Assembly (NCBI RefSeq): GCF_900094625.1
Contig: NZ_FMAJ01000007.1
Span: 298,726-362,725 of the forward strand
DNA length: 64,000 nucleotides
DNA from: Rhizobium aethiopicum
Lineage (GTDB): Bacteria > Pseudomonadota > Alphaproteobacteria > Rhizobiales > Rhizobiaceae
Reading direction: 5' to 3'
Shown: in pieces, positions 36,657 to 45,500 of the stretch
Position numbering within the stretch: position 1 is the stretch's first letter
How the letters are laid out: each line of letters begins with the position of its first letter
Notes under the pieces: model-generated
Databases searched by the model: none
The model's input: the letters and a program-made list of their open reading frames with translations, nothing else
Told to the model about the DNA's origin: nothing
Made by a program: the position numbers and the translations under genes

Positions 36657-37796
36657 TCAGCGCACCGTCTGATCCGTAGCAACCAGGGCCGACTGCTGAT
36701 CCGGCACCTTCACCTTCAGGTCCTCGCTCATGAATTGGGTGCCAGCCGCAACGACGAGATCGCCGCTATCGAGACCCTCGGTCACATGCACGCCGTCGGC
36801 GGTGAAATCGGCGACCTTGATGGCGCGGCCATGCACCGTCGCCGTGTCGCGGTCGACGGTCCAGACCATTTGCTTGCCGTCCTTCTCAGCCAGGGCGCTC
36901 AGCGGGATCGCGACATAGCTGTTACCGTTGTTGACATCGGCTTCGATCGTCGCCGTCATGCCGAGCAATACGCGCTGATCGTTCGGCAGGCTCACCCGAA
37001 CCGCAAAGGTGCGCGACTGCTGGTCGGCGCTGCCGGAAACCTCGCGCACCTTGCCGTCGAGCACCAGCCGATCGTCCGCCCAGAAACTGGCCTTGACCGT
37101 CTTGCCGGGCTTGAATTCGGCAATGTCGTTTTCCGGGACCGCGATTTGCACTTCCTTTTCGCCGTCGACTGCAACGGTGACAACAGGGCTGCCGGAGCCG
37201 ACGACCTGGCCGATATCGGCATTTATCGCGGTGACGATACCGCTCTGGCCGGCCCGGAGTTCGGTGTAGCTCACCTGGTTCTTCGCCTGATCGAGTGCCG
37301 AGAGCGCTGCATCGCGCTGCGAAACAGCCTGGTCATGGCTGAGCGCGGCTTGCTCCAGCTGCGACTTCGGAGCGACGCTCTTGTCGAACAGTTGCTCGGC
37401 GCGCTTGTTGGCGAGATCGGCGGTTTCGACGCCCCTTTCCGCAGCGGCGAGATTGGCCTCCGCCGTCTTGACGGCGAGCTGGTAATCCGTGGCATCGACC
37501 CGGGCGAGAACGTCGCCCGGCATCACCCGGTCGCCGATATCGACGAGCCGCTCGGTGATCTTGCCCGCCACCCGGAATCCAAGATTCATCTCCGTGCGCG
37601 CCTTGACCGAGCCTGAATAATCAAGCTTGCGGGTATCGTCGGCCCTGGCGATCTCGACGACCTTCACCGGCCGGATAACTTCCTTGACCTCAGCGTTTTC
37701 TTCCGAGCAGGCGGAAAGGCCGATGCCGATGGCGCCGACGAGCACGAGGCTCGCGACGGACGGCATGCGATTACTGACGGTCTTCAGCGAAAACAT
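36657..37796 (-). CDS. RND efflux periplasmic adaptor (membrane fusion lipoprotein)
   Basis: 379 residues from ATG 37796; AGGAG is eight bases upstream, whereas the GTG at 37805 overlaps that ribosome site. The signal sequence ends in the lipobox LSAC with Cys30, so it is a lipoprotein of the inner membrane. The halves of the lipoyl domain (VMPGDVLARVDATDYQ and LRAGQSGIVTAINADIGQ) flank a coiled-coil hairpin (about 95-160), followed by beta-barrel and membrane-proximal domains. It links the RND pump to an outer-membrane channel. Second gene of the tetR-adaptor-pump operon. Confidence 0.92.
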   Translation of the reverse strand: MFSLKTVSNRMPSVASLVLVGAIGIGLSACSEENAEVKEVIRPVKVVEIARADDTRKLDYSGSVKARTEMNLGFRVAGKITERLVDIGDRVMPGDVLARVDATDYQLAVKTAEANLAAAERGVETADLANKRAEQLFDKSVAPKSQLEQAALSHDQAVSQRDAALSALDQAKNQVSYTELRAGQSGIVTAINADIGQVVGSGSPVVTVAVDGEKEVQIAVPENDIAEFKPGKTVKASFWADDRLVLDGKVREVSGSADQQSRTFAVRVSLPNDQRVLLGMTATIEADVNNGNSYVAIPLSALAEKDGKQMVWTVDRDTATVHGRAIKVADFTADGVHVTEGLDSGDLVVAAGTQFMSEDLKVKVPDQQSALVATDQTVR

Positions 37797-37846
37797 CTTC
37801 CGCACTCCTAGATCGTTTCGGGATTTCCGGCGGCCTTTGCCGTCGC

Positions 37847-38455
37847 TTATTTCTTGAGCGCCCTGATCACGTAATCGATCAGTTCGTCGACGCTTGCGCG
37901 GTTGGTTTTAGCAAGACATTGGGCCACCATCTGCGGATGGACGAGATTGATCGTCGCCGCGCCGAAGCAGCGTGAAGCAACGACCGGATCCTGCTCGGCG
38001 AATTCCCCGGCTGCGATGCCCTCGGCGATGATCTCGGCGATGAGATCATGGACGCGATCGATATGTTTCTCTATCACATGCCAGTCGCGCTCGATCGCGA
38101 CGATGATCATCTCGTGCACCTTCATCTCATCGAGCATCAGATCCAGCGTCAGTTGATGCTGGGTTTCGACATAGCGGCGCAACCGCTCGCTGGCGCTGAT
38201 CGGCTGATGGCGGATGTCGTAGGCGATTTGATAGGCGGTAGCGAGCATGCGCCCGCAAAGCGCCTGATGGATTTCCACCTTCGAAGCGAAGAAACGATAG
38301 ATATTGGCTGGCGACATGCCGAGATCGCGGGCGATGTCGGCCACCGTCGTCTTGCTGTAACCGTAGTGACGGAACAGCCGCTCAGCCGCGTCGAGAATGC
38401 GCGTGACATTCTCCTGCCGCGTGACGTCGAGCGTATTTTCCGCGATGTCGTTCAT
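37847..38455 (-). CDS. TetR-family regulator of the RND operon
   Basis: 202 residues. The helix-turn-helix is KTTVADIARDLGMSPANIYRFFASKVEIH (about 35-63). The C-terminal domain is the variable ligand-binding part. It is the first gene of the operon, 50 bases before the adaptor gene, so it would repress itself together with the pump and be released by a pump substrate. A 10-bp inverted repeat 18 bases upstream of its start is the probable operator. Confidence 0.92.
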   Translation of the reverse strand: MNDIAENTLDVTRQENVTRILDAAERLFRHYGYSKTTVADIARDLGMSPANIYRFFASKVEIHQALCGRMLATAYQIAYDIRHQPISASERLRRYVETQHQLTLDLMLDEMKVHEMIIVAIERDWHVIEKHIDRVHDLIAEIIAEGIAAGEFAEQDPVVASRCFGAATINLVHPQMVAQCLAKTNRASVDELIDYVIRALKK

Positions 38456-38473
38456 GAGTTTCGATGCCTCGAG

Positions 38474-38531
38474 TTACGACTGACGAATTTTGAATTTCCT
38501 CAGTCGTAAGATATCAGCTGTCATTTGTCAA
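38474..38531 (-). promoter_or_regulatory. Promoter and operator of the tetR-RND operon
   Basis: Inverted repeat TTACGACTGA (38474-38483) and TCAGTCGTAA (38500-38509), perfect over 10 bp, spacer 16. On the minus strand TTGACA (38531-38526) is followed after 17 bases by TACGAC (38508-38503), so the -10 box lies inside one repeat arm. TetR binding there would block RNA polymerase. Confidence 0.65.
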
Positions 38532-38595
38532 TGCCACGGATACCCACGGATTGAGCACGGTCAATTTCGGAACGATCTGACGATGACCCCAATGA

Positions 38596-38625
38596 AAGTG
38601 CCGCGACGTTAGACGCGCGGCACTT
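38596..38625 (-). terminator. Hairpin terminator after the OsmC gene
   Basis: AAGTGCCGCG (38596-38605) and CGCGGCACTT (38616-38625) make a perfect 10-bp stem with a 10-base loop, 21 bases past the osmC stop on the minus strand, ending in TTTCATT. Confidence 0.7.
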
Positions 38626-38646
38626 CATCGGCAACAGGCAGGAAAA

Positions 38647-39078
38647 TCAGGCGAGCTTGACGTCGAGCGTAATCGGAACGGCGGCGAGCGCCTTGGAAAT
38701 CGGGCAGCCGGCCTTCGCCTTGTTGGCAAGCTCGGTGAAAGTTGCCTCATCGGCGCCGGGAATGCGGCCGGAGAGCGAAAGGTGGATGGCGGTGACGGCA
38801 AAGCCACCCTCAACACTTTCGAGCGTCACCTTGGCGGAGGTTTCCATATGCTCGGCATTGAAACCGGCTTCGCCGAGGATGAGCGACAGCGCCATGGTGA
38901 AGCAGCCGGCATGGGCAGCACCGATCAGTTCTTCCGGATTGGTGCCGGGAATGCCTTCGAAACGGCTGGCAAAGCCGTAGGGATAGTCCGTCAGCGCGCC
39001 GCTCTGGGTTGAGATCAGGCCCTTGCCATCCTTGAGTCCACCGGCCCAATGAGCCGAAGCCGTGCGATTGATCTGCAT
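38647..39078 (-). CDS. OsmC-family peroxiredoxin
   Basis: 143 residues. The two redox Cys are in AAHAGCFTMALSL and AGCPISKAL, the positions used by OsmC/Ohr enzymes to reduce organic hydroperoxides. The opening INRTASAHWAGGLKDGKGLIST and the GTNPEELIGAAHAGCF block place it in the OsmC rather than the Ohr subgroup. AGGAGG precedes the ATG. It is transcribed alone and is likely induced by osmotic or stationary-phase stress as in relatives, though no stress-sigma promoter was found upstream. Confidence 0.9.
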   Translation of the reverse strand: MQINRTASAHWAGGLKDGKGLISTQSGALTDYPYGFASRFEGIPGTNPEELIGAAHAGCFTMALSLILGEAGFNAEHMETSAKVTLESVEGGFAVTAIHLSLSGRIPGADEATFTELANKAKAGCPISKALAAVPITLDVKLA

Positions 39079-39110
39079 GCCGTCCTCCTGTTTTCGATTG
39101 AGCTTTCAGA

Positions 39111-39154
39111 GCATGATGCCGAAAAGTGTGAACGGTTTTCGGACGACATCATGC
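39111..39154. repeat. Rhizobial intergenic inverted repeat
   Basis: GCATGATG (39111-39118) pairs with CATCATGC (39147-39154), and inside it CCGAAAA (39119-39125) pairs with TTTTCGG (39136-39142). I recognise this as a motif scattered between genes in Rhizobium genomes. Here it lies in the 213-base gap upstream of the OsmC gene. The rest of that gap holds nothing I can identify. Confidence 0.6.
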
Positions 39155-39291
39155 CCTCACTTTATCAAGCAAGCGGCGGGGCGCCGCTGCGTGCCGGCGG
39201 GAGATTGGATAGGCTCCCCCGCAGAACAATATAACGCTCTATATCGAGAAGACGACAGGCCTGTAAAAAGCCAGCACGAATTGAGCATTTT

Positions 39292-40071
39292 TCAAACGGG
39301 ATGCTGCAGCACGCTCAGGCCGCCGTCGACCGTCAGGCAGGTGGCATTCATGAACGGGCATTCGTCGGAAATCATGAACACGGCCGCCATGGCGATTTCC
39401 TCCGGCGTCGCGATGCGGCCGCCGGGATGCAGTTTCATCGTCTCGGCCTTTGCCGCCTCCGGATCCGGAAAGCTGTTCCAGTAATCGATCACCTTCTGGG
39501 TCGCGACATAGCCCGGGGCGAGGGCGTTCACGCGGATATTGCGGGGCGCATATTCAAGCCCCAGGGATTTCGTCATCCCGAGCAGCGCGTGTTTGGCGAG
39601 CGGATAGGGAAAGGTGTGCGGAATGATGGTGAAGGCATGCGTGGAGGCGATATTGAGGATGACGCCGCCGCCCCGCTCGATAAAGCCGGGGAGCACCGCC
39701 TTGGAGCAATTCCATGCTCCCTTCAGATTAATGTCGAAGCAGCGGCTCCACGCCTCGTCCGTCGTGTCGAGCGGTTCGGCGAAGACGTTGACCCCGGCAT
39801 TGTTGACAAGCGCATTTAGCGTCCCGATCTCGTCATTCGCCTGCGCAACCGCCCTCGTGATCGTTCCGCTATCGGTGATATCGGCCGGCAGATAACCAAC
39901 CCGGCCGCCGGTGCTCGCGACCTCTCCCGCTGCCTGCGCCAGCAGCGCCCCATCGCGATCGATGAGATACACGGCGGCATCCTCCCGAATGAACGCCTTG
40001 GCGATCGCAAGGCCGATACCCTGCGCGGCGCCCGTGATCAGGATGTTTTTGCCTTGCAGCCGACCACCCAT
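39292..40071 (-). CDS. Short-chain dehydrogenase, probably D-galactose/L-arabinose 1-dehydrogenase
   Basis: 259 residues, classical SDR: cofactor motif TGAAQGIG (14-21), NNAG, Ser in NIASTHAF and catalytic YPLAK. Its start follows directly after the epimerase stop, so it is the last gene of the araFGH-like operon. With an aldose epimerase, a galactose/arabinose-type importer and DgoD nearby, the likely step is oxidation of the free aldose to the lactone, the first step of the De Ley-Doudoroff route. The reaction is inferred from context; SDR sequence alone does not fix the substrate. Confidence 0.75.
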   Translation of the reverse strand: MGGRLQGKNILITGAAQGIGLAIAKAFIREDAAVYLIDRDGALLAQAAGEVASTGGRVGYLPADITDSGTITRAVAQANDEIGTLNALVNNAGVNVFAEPLDTTDEAWSRCFDINLKGAWNCSKAVLPGFIERGGGVILNIASTHAFTIIPHTFPYPLAKHALLGMTKSLGLEYAPRNIRVNALAPGYVATQKVIDYWNSFPDPEAAKAETMKLHPGGRIATPEEIAMAAVFMISDECPFMNATCLTVDGGLSVLQHPV

Positions 40072-40962
40072 CTATCTCACCTCCGATTGAACCGGCAGCC
40101 CGGACATCAGGATCGTCATCTTGCCGGCAATGACCTCACCTGGCGAAAGCGGCGCGAGTCCGCCGAAATCGGCCAGGTGATGACCATTCGGAAGGTGGCT
40201 CATCGGCTCCAGGCAGAAAAAGTCGCTGCGGTCGACCGGCACATAAAGCATGAAGCGATCAAGCGCACCCTCGGCTTCCAGCGCCGCCTGAATTCCAAGC
40301 TCCGGCCAGGCGATGGCCGCTCGCCCATTCCAGCCCTCGAAGGCATTGTTCATCCATTTTTGCGGCAGCAGCTTGCCGGATCTGAAATCGAACTCGTCGG
40401 GCACAGGGCCGGCCTTCTCAGGAAGATGGTCGGGCCGCTCGTTCCAGTAGCGCTCGGCCGCAATCGCCAGCCTCGTCTCTGGCGTCCGGACAAAGAAGGG
40501 ATGTTGACCGAGCCCGAAGGGAAGCGCGGTTTGCCCCCGGTTTTCCACGGAAAGCGTCAGCGCCAAGGTATCGCCGGTGAGACGGATCTCCTGCCGGGTC
40601 AGATAGGCATAGGGTGAAACTTTGTCGGCGGGGCGGGAAAAGCAGAACAGCGCATGCGCCGGGCTAGCCTCTTCAAGCTCCCAAAACCCGAGCCAGCCGT
40701 CGCCGTGCCGATAGAGCGGATCGGAAGTATTCGGCAGGAAGGCATAGTCGCGTCCGGCAAAGGACATCCTATTGCCTTCGACACGATTGCCGAACGGCAC
40801 CATCGCAAAATTCGCCATCGCACCATCTGGCCCGCCGGCCGCCACGAGAAAGGGTGTCCCCCGATAGGTCGCAGCGGTGACGGCAGCGCCTGCGCGGCTG
40901 ACCCGAACGGCGAGGTCGCCATGCCTCAGCTCGATTTCGTCCCCTGCCCGCTTTTGGCTCAT
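40072..40962 (-). CDS. Aldose 1-epimerase family protein
   Basis: 296 residues from ATG 40962, which overlaps the upstream permease stop by four bases (ATGA); the longer frame upstream is a shadow of the permease. The galactose-mutarotase fold is indicated by ANFAMVPFGNRVEGNRM, LYRHGDGWLGFWEL, GLGQHPFFV and LEPMSHLPNGHH. It interconverts alpha and beta anomers so that the dehydrogenase receives the right form. The mutarotase His pair is present (RHGDG and GQHPFF). Confidence 0.85.
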   Translation of the reverse strand: MSQKRAGDEIELRHGDLAVRVSRAGAAVTAATYRGTPFLVAAGGPDGAMANFAMVPFGNRVEGNRMSFAGRDYAFLPNTSDPLYRHGDGWLGFWELEEASPAHALFCFSRPADKVSPYAYLTRQEIRLTGDTLALTLSVENRGQTALPFGLGQHPFFVRTPETRLAIAAERYWNERPDHLPEKAGPVPDEFDFRSGKLLPQKWMNNAFEGWNGRAAIAWPELGIQAALEAEGALDRFMLYVPVDRSDFFCLEPMSHLPNGHHLADFGGLAPLSPGEVIAGKMTILMSGLPVQSEVR

Positions 40963-41909
40963 CCTCGTCGTCCCGCAGCCGAAGATCTCAAATTGTCGAG
41001 CAGCACCGCGATCAGCAGGATCAGCCCACGCACGACATATTGATAGAATGCCTGGATATTCAGCAGATTCATAACATTTTCGGCAATGCCCATGATCAGC
41101 ACGCCGACGATGACGCCGCTCATCGCCGCCCGGCCGCCCGCTAGCGAAACGCCGCCGAGAACGCAGGCCGAGATCACCGAGAGCTCGAGCCCCGTCGCCG
41201 CATTCGGCTGGCCGGACGTGATGCGCGAGGCCAGCAGGATGCCGGCAATGCCGCAGACGAGGCCCTGCAGCGCAAAGATCCAGACGCGCATGTTGACGAC
41301 ATTGACGCCGGCAAGCCGCGAGGCTTCGGGATTGCCGCCGATCGCCAGCGTATTCTTGCCAAAAACGGTGCGGTTGAGCACGAAGCCGAAGAACACGAAA
41401 AGGATGAGCATGATCCAGATCGGCGTCGGCACGGTAAGGAATCGCGACAGGGCAAGCTGGTAGAACGTCGGATCGTTGATGCCGACGGCGCGGCCATCCG
41501 AGGCGATCAGCGCCAGCCCGCGGACGATCTGCATGGTCGCGAGCGTGGTGATCAATGCGTTGATGCGAAAGCGGGCGATGACGATACCGTTGACGAAACC
41601 GACGACGGCGCCGCACAGCAGGGCGGCCAGCAACCCGACGGGAATGGAGCCCGTTGCGTTCGAGACCATCACTGCGGCCATGCCGGAGAAGGCGACGATC
41701 GATCCGACCGAAAGATCGAAATCGCGGGAGGCAAGGCAGAACATCATCGTGCAGGCGACGATGCCGATTGTGACGACCGACTGCAGCAGCCCCAGCATGT
41801 TCCGCTCGGTCAGGAAGTTCGGAACGAAGAGCGAGACGATCACGAAGGCGGCAGCGAAGATCACCACCAGCCCCTGTTCGCCGAGAAGGATTTTTTTCAA
41901 CGAGTTCAT
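40959..41909 (-). CDS. araH: Sugar ABC permease, AraH/RbsC type
   Basis: 316 residues from ATG 41909 (MNSLKKILLGEQGLVV); an earlier ATG at 41945 would overlap the ATPase gene. Eight to ten hydrophobic segments of the BPD_transp_2 family, with LASRDFDLSVGSIVAFSGM and GGNPEASRLAGVNV as family signatures. It works as a dimer with the AraG-like ATPase. The four-base overlap with the epimerase gene indicates coupling. The name is given for homology of the whole operon to araFGH. Confidence 0.87.
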   Translation of the reverse strand: MNSLKKILLGEQGLVVIFAAAFVIVSLFVPNFLTERNMLGLLQSVVTIGIVACTMMFCLASRDFDLSVGSIVAFSGMAAVMVSNATGSIPVGLLAALLCGAVVGFVNGIVIARFRINALITTLATMQIVRGLALIASDGRAVGINDPTFYQLALSRFLTVPTPIWIMLILFVFFGFVLNRTVFGKNTLAIGGNPEASRLAGVNVVNMRVWIFALQGLVCGIAGILLASRITSGQPNAATGLELSVISACVLGGVSLAGGRAAMSGVIVGVLIMGIAENVMNLLNIQAFYQYVVRGLILLIAVLLDNLRSSAAGRRG

Positions 41910-41925
41910 CGTCCTGTTCCTGATG

Positions 41926-43431
41926 CTAGATGGTGCCGGCTGCATTCTTGTCGGGAAGAGCCGCCGTCAGAATGCTGCGCTCGTCGAAATCCGGCCGGGC
42001 GACATCGGCCGCCACCCTGCCCTGGCACATCACCATGATGCGATCGGAGATGCCCATCACTTCCGGCAGTTCGCTTGAAATCACCACGATCGCCATGCCG
42101 CCGGCCGCCAGCTCATAAAGAATTTCATAGATTTCCGACTTCGCCCCGACGTCGATGCCGCGCGTCGGCTCGTCGATCACCAGAACCCTGATGCCCTGTT
42201 CGGAAAGCCAGCGGCCCAGGATGACCTTCTGCTGGTTGCCGCCGGAAAGATTGATGATGTCCTGCTTGCGCGAGGGCGTCCTCACCCGCAGCCGGGAAAT
42301 GAATTCATCCGCCAACGCCGCCTCTTTTTTCGGATTTAGAATCCCGAAGGGAGAGAAATGCCGGCGCGACGAGATGGCGATATTCTCTTCGATCGACCGT
42401 CCCTGAACGATCCCGTCGGACTTGCGATCCTCCGGGCAGAGCACCATGCCGGCATTGATCGCCGCTTTCGGATCGTTCGGCGAAACCGCGGCACCGTCGA
42501 TCGTCACTTCGCCCTGATTCCTGGCATCGGCGCCGTAAAGCAGCCGCGCCATCTCACTGCGGCCGGCGCCGATCAGGCCGAAGAAGCCCAGAATCTCGCC
42601 CCGGCGGACGGAAAAACTGATCGGATTGCGCAGCCTCGACCCCGACAGGCCCTTGACCTCCAGCCGGATGTCGCCGAGCGGGCGCTCGCGCCATCCCCAT
42701 ATATCGCTGATCTCGCGGCCGACCATTTCGGCAATGATCTGCTCGCGCGTCGTGTTCTTGATCTCGGAATGATGGGCGGCAAGCCTGCCATCGCGTAGCA
42801 CTGTCAGGCTGTCGCAAAGCCGAAAAATCTCGTCGAGGCGATGCGAGACGTAGAGGATGACGGTTCCCTTTGCCTTCAGCCTACCGATGAGCGAAAACAG
42901 GATTTCGCTTTCACGCGAGGAAAGCGAGGAGGTCGGCTCGTCAAGTGCGATCACCCGTGCATCGAGCATCACCGCCTTAGCGATCTCGACCATCTGCCGC
43001 GCGCCGATCGAAAGTGAGGCTACCTTGGCGGACGGATCGACATCGATGCCGATCTCTTCGAGCTTCGATCGCACGGTCTCGACCAGCGTCTTCGAATGAA
43101 TGACGCCGCCCTTGGCGGGAAAGCGTCCCAGCCATAGATTTTCGGCAACCGTCAATTCCGGAACAAGCTGCAATTCCTGATGGATGACGATGACGCCCGC
43201 ATGGAAGGCGTCGCGAACCGATCCGTATTTCTGCTCCTCGCCGTCAATGAGGATGTGGCCGCCATCGGCGGCCTGATCGCCCGACAACACGCGGATCAGC
43301 GTCGACTTTCCTGCCCCGTTCTCACCCATGAGACCGCGCACGGCGCCCTTCTCGACCGTGAAGGAGACGTCCGACAGCGCCTGCACGCCGGGATAGGCCT
43401 TGGAAATATGCCTGAATTCGAGGAAAGCCAT
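41926..43431 (-). CDS. araG: Sugar ABC ATPase with two nucleotide domains (AraG type)
   Basis: 501 residues from ATG 43431, with GGAG five bases upstream; the adjoining GTG is too close to that site. It is a tandem ATPase: the first domain has Walker A GENGAGKST and a diverged signature LSIGARQ; the second has a degenerate Walker A (GLIGAGRSE) but the normal signature LSGGNQQKV. This asymmetry is standard for the RbsA/AraG/MglA class. It drives import through the AraH-like permease. Confidence 0.92.
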   Translation of the reverse strand: MAFLEFRHISKAYPGVQALSDVSFTVEKGAVRGLMGENGAGKSTLIRVLSGDQAADGGHILIDGEEQKYGSVRDAFHAGVIVIHQELQLVPELTVAENLWLGRFPAKGGVIHSKTLVETVRSKLEEIGIDVDPSAKVASLSIGARQMVEIAKAVMLDARVIALDEPTSSLSSRESEILFSLIGRLKAKGTVILYVSHRLDEIFRLCDSLTVLRDGRLAAHHSEIKNTTREQIIAEMVGREISDIWGWRERPLGDIRLEVKGLSGSRLRNPISFSVRRGEILGFFGLIGAGRSEMARLLYGADARNQGEVTIDGAAVSPNDPKAAINAGMVLCPEDRKSDGIVQGRSIEENIAISSRRHFSPFGILNPKKEAALADEFISRLRVRTPSRKQDIINLSGGNQQKVILGRWLSEQGIRVLVIDEPTRGIDVGAKSEIYEILYELAAGGMAIVVISSELPEVMGISDRIMVMCQGRVAADVARPDFDERSILTAALPDKNAAGTI

Positions 43432-43452
43432 CACCGCTCCACCGACAAGGAC

Positions 43453-43501
43453 CCGGCGGCACGCGGAGCGGCCGCCGGACGTTCATCATCCTGGGAGGAT
43501 G
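43453..43501 (-). other. Two hairpins between araF and araG
   Basis: CCGGCGGC (43453-43460) with GCCGCCGG (43471-43478), an 8-bp stem, and CATCCT (43487-43492) with AGGATG (43496-43501), a 6-bp stem directly after the araF stop. They fill most of the 71-base gap and lack T-runs. Confidence 0.55.
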
Positions 43502-43502
43502 G

Positions 43503-44486
43503 TCACTCGATGCCGAGATCCTTGCGGACCTTCTCGTAATCGCCGCGCAGCGCCAGCGAACCGGAAGTCAGCGTCAGTTTTGCCGGCTCCTTGTCGTTGG
43601 CGATCCAGTCGTACATGTTCAGCGCCGTTTCGTAGCCGTGGCGCTTCGGCGAGATGATGACGGTACCGAAGAAGCCGGTCGCGGCCGGCTTCTTGAACTC
43701 GTTGATCGCCGATTCCGCACCGCCGATCCCGACGCCGATGACGTTTTCCGCCGGTATGCCGACCGACTCGGAAGCACGGACGGCGCCGAGCACGGCCTCG
43801 TCGTTGAGGCCGAAGGCGACCCAGTATTTGACGTCGGCATGCTTGTTGAGAACGGTGGTTGCCGCGTTGAGCGCTGCTTCGGTATCGGTCTTCGCCTGCG
43901 GCGCGTCATAGATGTTCTCGGCCGGGAAACCGGCGGACTTCAGCACCGAGACCGCACCTTCGACGCGGTCGACGGCGGTCGGCAACTGGTCATAAGTGAC
44001 CCGCACCGCGCCGACGTTCTTCATGTCCCAACCGCGCTTCTTGATCTCGTTTACGATTGCCTGCCCGACGGTTTCGCCGATCTTGGTGGCCGAAATACCC
44101 ATATGGGGCACATCTTCCAGCGGCTTGCCGTCGGCGCTGACGAGGCGGTCGTCGACCGTCATCAGCTTCAGCTGGTTGGCTTCGGCCTTGGCGACGATGC
44201 CGGGGCCGAGCTTGACGTCGGGCGTGCAGATGATGAAGCCTTGCGCACCCTGGGCGCCGAGATTGTCGATCGCCGACTGAACCTTCTCGCCGTCTTCGGC
44301 GCCGATCTTGACGACGGTGAAGCCTCTTTCCTTGGCCGCCTGGTCGGCGAATTTCCATTCGTCCTGGAACCACGGCTCTTCGGGTTGCTTGACGATGAAC
44401 CCAATCTTGACGTCTGCGGAAAATGCCGAGCCGGCCGCCAGAATGGCGAACGTGCCAGCCAGGATGGCTGCTTTGAACAAGCGCAT
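43503..44486 (-). CDS. araF: Arabinose/galactose-type periplasmic binding protein (AraF-like)
   Basis: 327 residues from ATG 44486 with GGGAGAG upstream; E. coli AraF has 329. The signal peptide ends near residue 23-24 (AGSAFSA). The mature part reads GFIVKQPEEPWFQDEWKFADQAAKE, GFIICTPDVKLGPGIVAKAEA and ISATKIGETVGQAI, close to my memory of AraF. AraF binds both L-arabinose and D-galactose; the dgoD gene next door makes D-galactose the more likely substrate here. First gene of the leftward operon araFGH-epimerase-SDR. Confidence 0.9.
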   Translation of the reverse strand: MRLFKAAILAGTFAILAAGSAFSADVKIGFIVKQPEEPWFQDEWKFADQAAKERGFTVVKIGAEDGEKVQSAIDNLGAQGAQGFIICTPDVKLGPGIVAKAEANQLKLMTVDDRLVSADGKPLEDVPHMGISATKIGETVGQAIVNEIKKRGWDMKNVGAVRVTYDQLPTAVDRVEGAVSVLKSAGFPAENIYDAPQAKTDTEAALNAATTVLNKHADVKYWVAFGLNDEAVLGAVRASESVGIPAENVIGVGIGGAESAINEFKKPAATGFFGTVIISPKRHGYETALNMYDWIANDKEPAKLTLTSGSLALRGDYEKVRKDLGIE

Positions 44487-44543
44487 GTCTCTCTCCCTAA
44501 ATCTAGCGGCTGCCTCCCAGGCAGTATCCAATGAATTATGACA

Positions 44544-44580
44544 AATCATCATACCAGTCAATTGCCAATGTATGATGATT
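44544..44580. promoter_or_regulatory. Operator candidate between araF and the GntR gene
   Basis: AATCATCATAC (44544-44554) and GTATGATGATT (44570-44580): a perfect 11-bp inverted repeat with a 15-base spacer, in an AT-rich divergent control region. It is placed to regulate both the leftward transport operon and the rightward regulator-dgoD unit. Confidence 0.65.
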
Positions 44581-44678
44581 GGAATAATAGGATAGAGCGC
44601 GACCTGGGAAGCGTCGCAAAGCCGATTGAATTCAGATAATGAGATTTGGTGGCATCGGGCTTGGAGCGGAGAGACGAG

Positions 44679-45434
44679 TTGGAAACAATCGAGCCACAGG
44701 ATGGAGTCGAAAGCCCCGGCATCGAACGCCGCCCTCGGGTACGCCGCAACGTCACGGCGGCAATTGCCCGGGATATCTGCGCGGACCGCTATCCCTCAGG
44801 CTCGCCGCTGCCCCGCGAGAACGACCTTTGCGAACTCTACGGCGTCAGCCGCACCGTCATTCGCGAATCACTGAAGGTGCTGGAATCGAAGGGCCTCGTT
44901 CGCGGCAAACCACGGGTCGGAACCACGGTTTGCGACAAGGACGACTGGAATATCCTCGATGCCGAGGTGCTCGATTGGATGGGGCCTTACATCAAGGATT
45001 TCGACCTGCTCGGCTGCATTCTCGAAGCCCGCCGTACCATCGAGCCGGCCGCCGCCGAATATGCCGCCGAGCGCGCCAGCGCCCAGGAGATCGCCGATCT
45101 TGACAAGGCCTGGCGACGGATGCGCGACAGCGCCGGCGATCCGGAAAGCTTTACCGATGCGGACGTCATGTTTCACGCGGTGCTGCTGACCGCCAGCCAC
45201 AACCAGGTCTTCCGCCGCCTGTCGAGCGCCATCCATGCGGCGCTGAAATATGCATTGCATGCTTCCAACATCGCCGTCGAAAATCGCGAGGATGCGGTGC
45301 TCGTCCATGGACAGCTGGTTGAGGCTTTACGCATGCGTGACAGGGCCGGCGCTCGGGAATGCGCCAACCGCATGCTGGACCTTGCGGTGCGTGATCTTGC
45401 CGCCGCCGAGAAGGTGATTGGCAGAACGAAATGA
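44679..45434 (+). CDS. GntR-family regulator, FadR subgroup (DgoR-like)
   Basis: 251 residues if it starts at TTG 44679, which has GGAGAG a few bases upstream; GTG 44646 (262 residues) is the alternative but has a poor ribosome site. The winged helix (RRNVTAAIARDICADRYPSG, LCELYGVSRTVIRESLKVLESKGLV) is followed by an all-helical FCD domain with the metal/ligand His residues in DVMFHAVLLTASHN and VHGQLV. FadR-type GntR proteins next to dgoD sense galactonate in enterobacteria; the same is likely here. Confidence 0.88.
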   Translation: METIEPQDGVESPGIERRPRVRRNVTAAIARDICADRYPSGSPLPRENDLCELYGVSRTVIRESLKVLESKGLVRGKPRVGTTVCDKDDWNILDAEVLDWMGPYIKDFDLLGCILEARRTIEPAAAEYAAERASAQEIADLDKAWRRMRDSAGDPESFTDADVMFHAVLLTASHNQVFRRLSSAIHAALKYALHASNIAVENREDAVLVHGQLVEALRMRDRAGARECANRMLDLAVRDLAAAEKVIGRTK

Positions 45435-45500
45435 TGGGTCACCGGAAGTCTTCGGAAGCGTCGCCGATCGCAAATCCAGGAACAGACTGAAAGAACAGCG

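Noticed and set aside
34519..36672. A 717-codon open frame on the plus strand opposite the RND pump gene
   Set aside because: It mirrors the codon-position pattern of the pump gene, has a His/Asp/Arg-rich composition typical of antisense frames in GC-rich DNA, and shows no ribosome site or domain.
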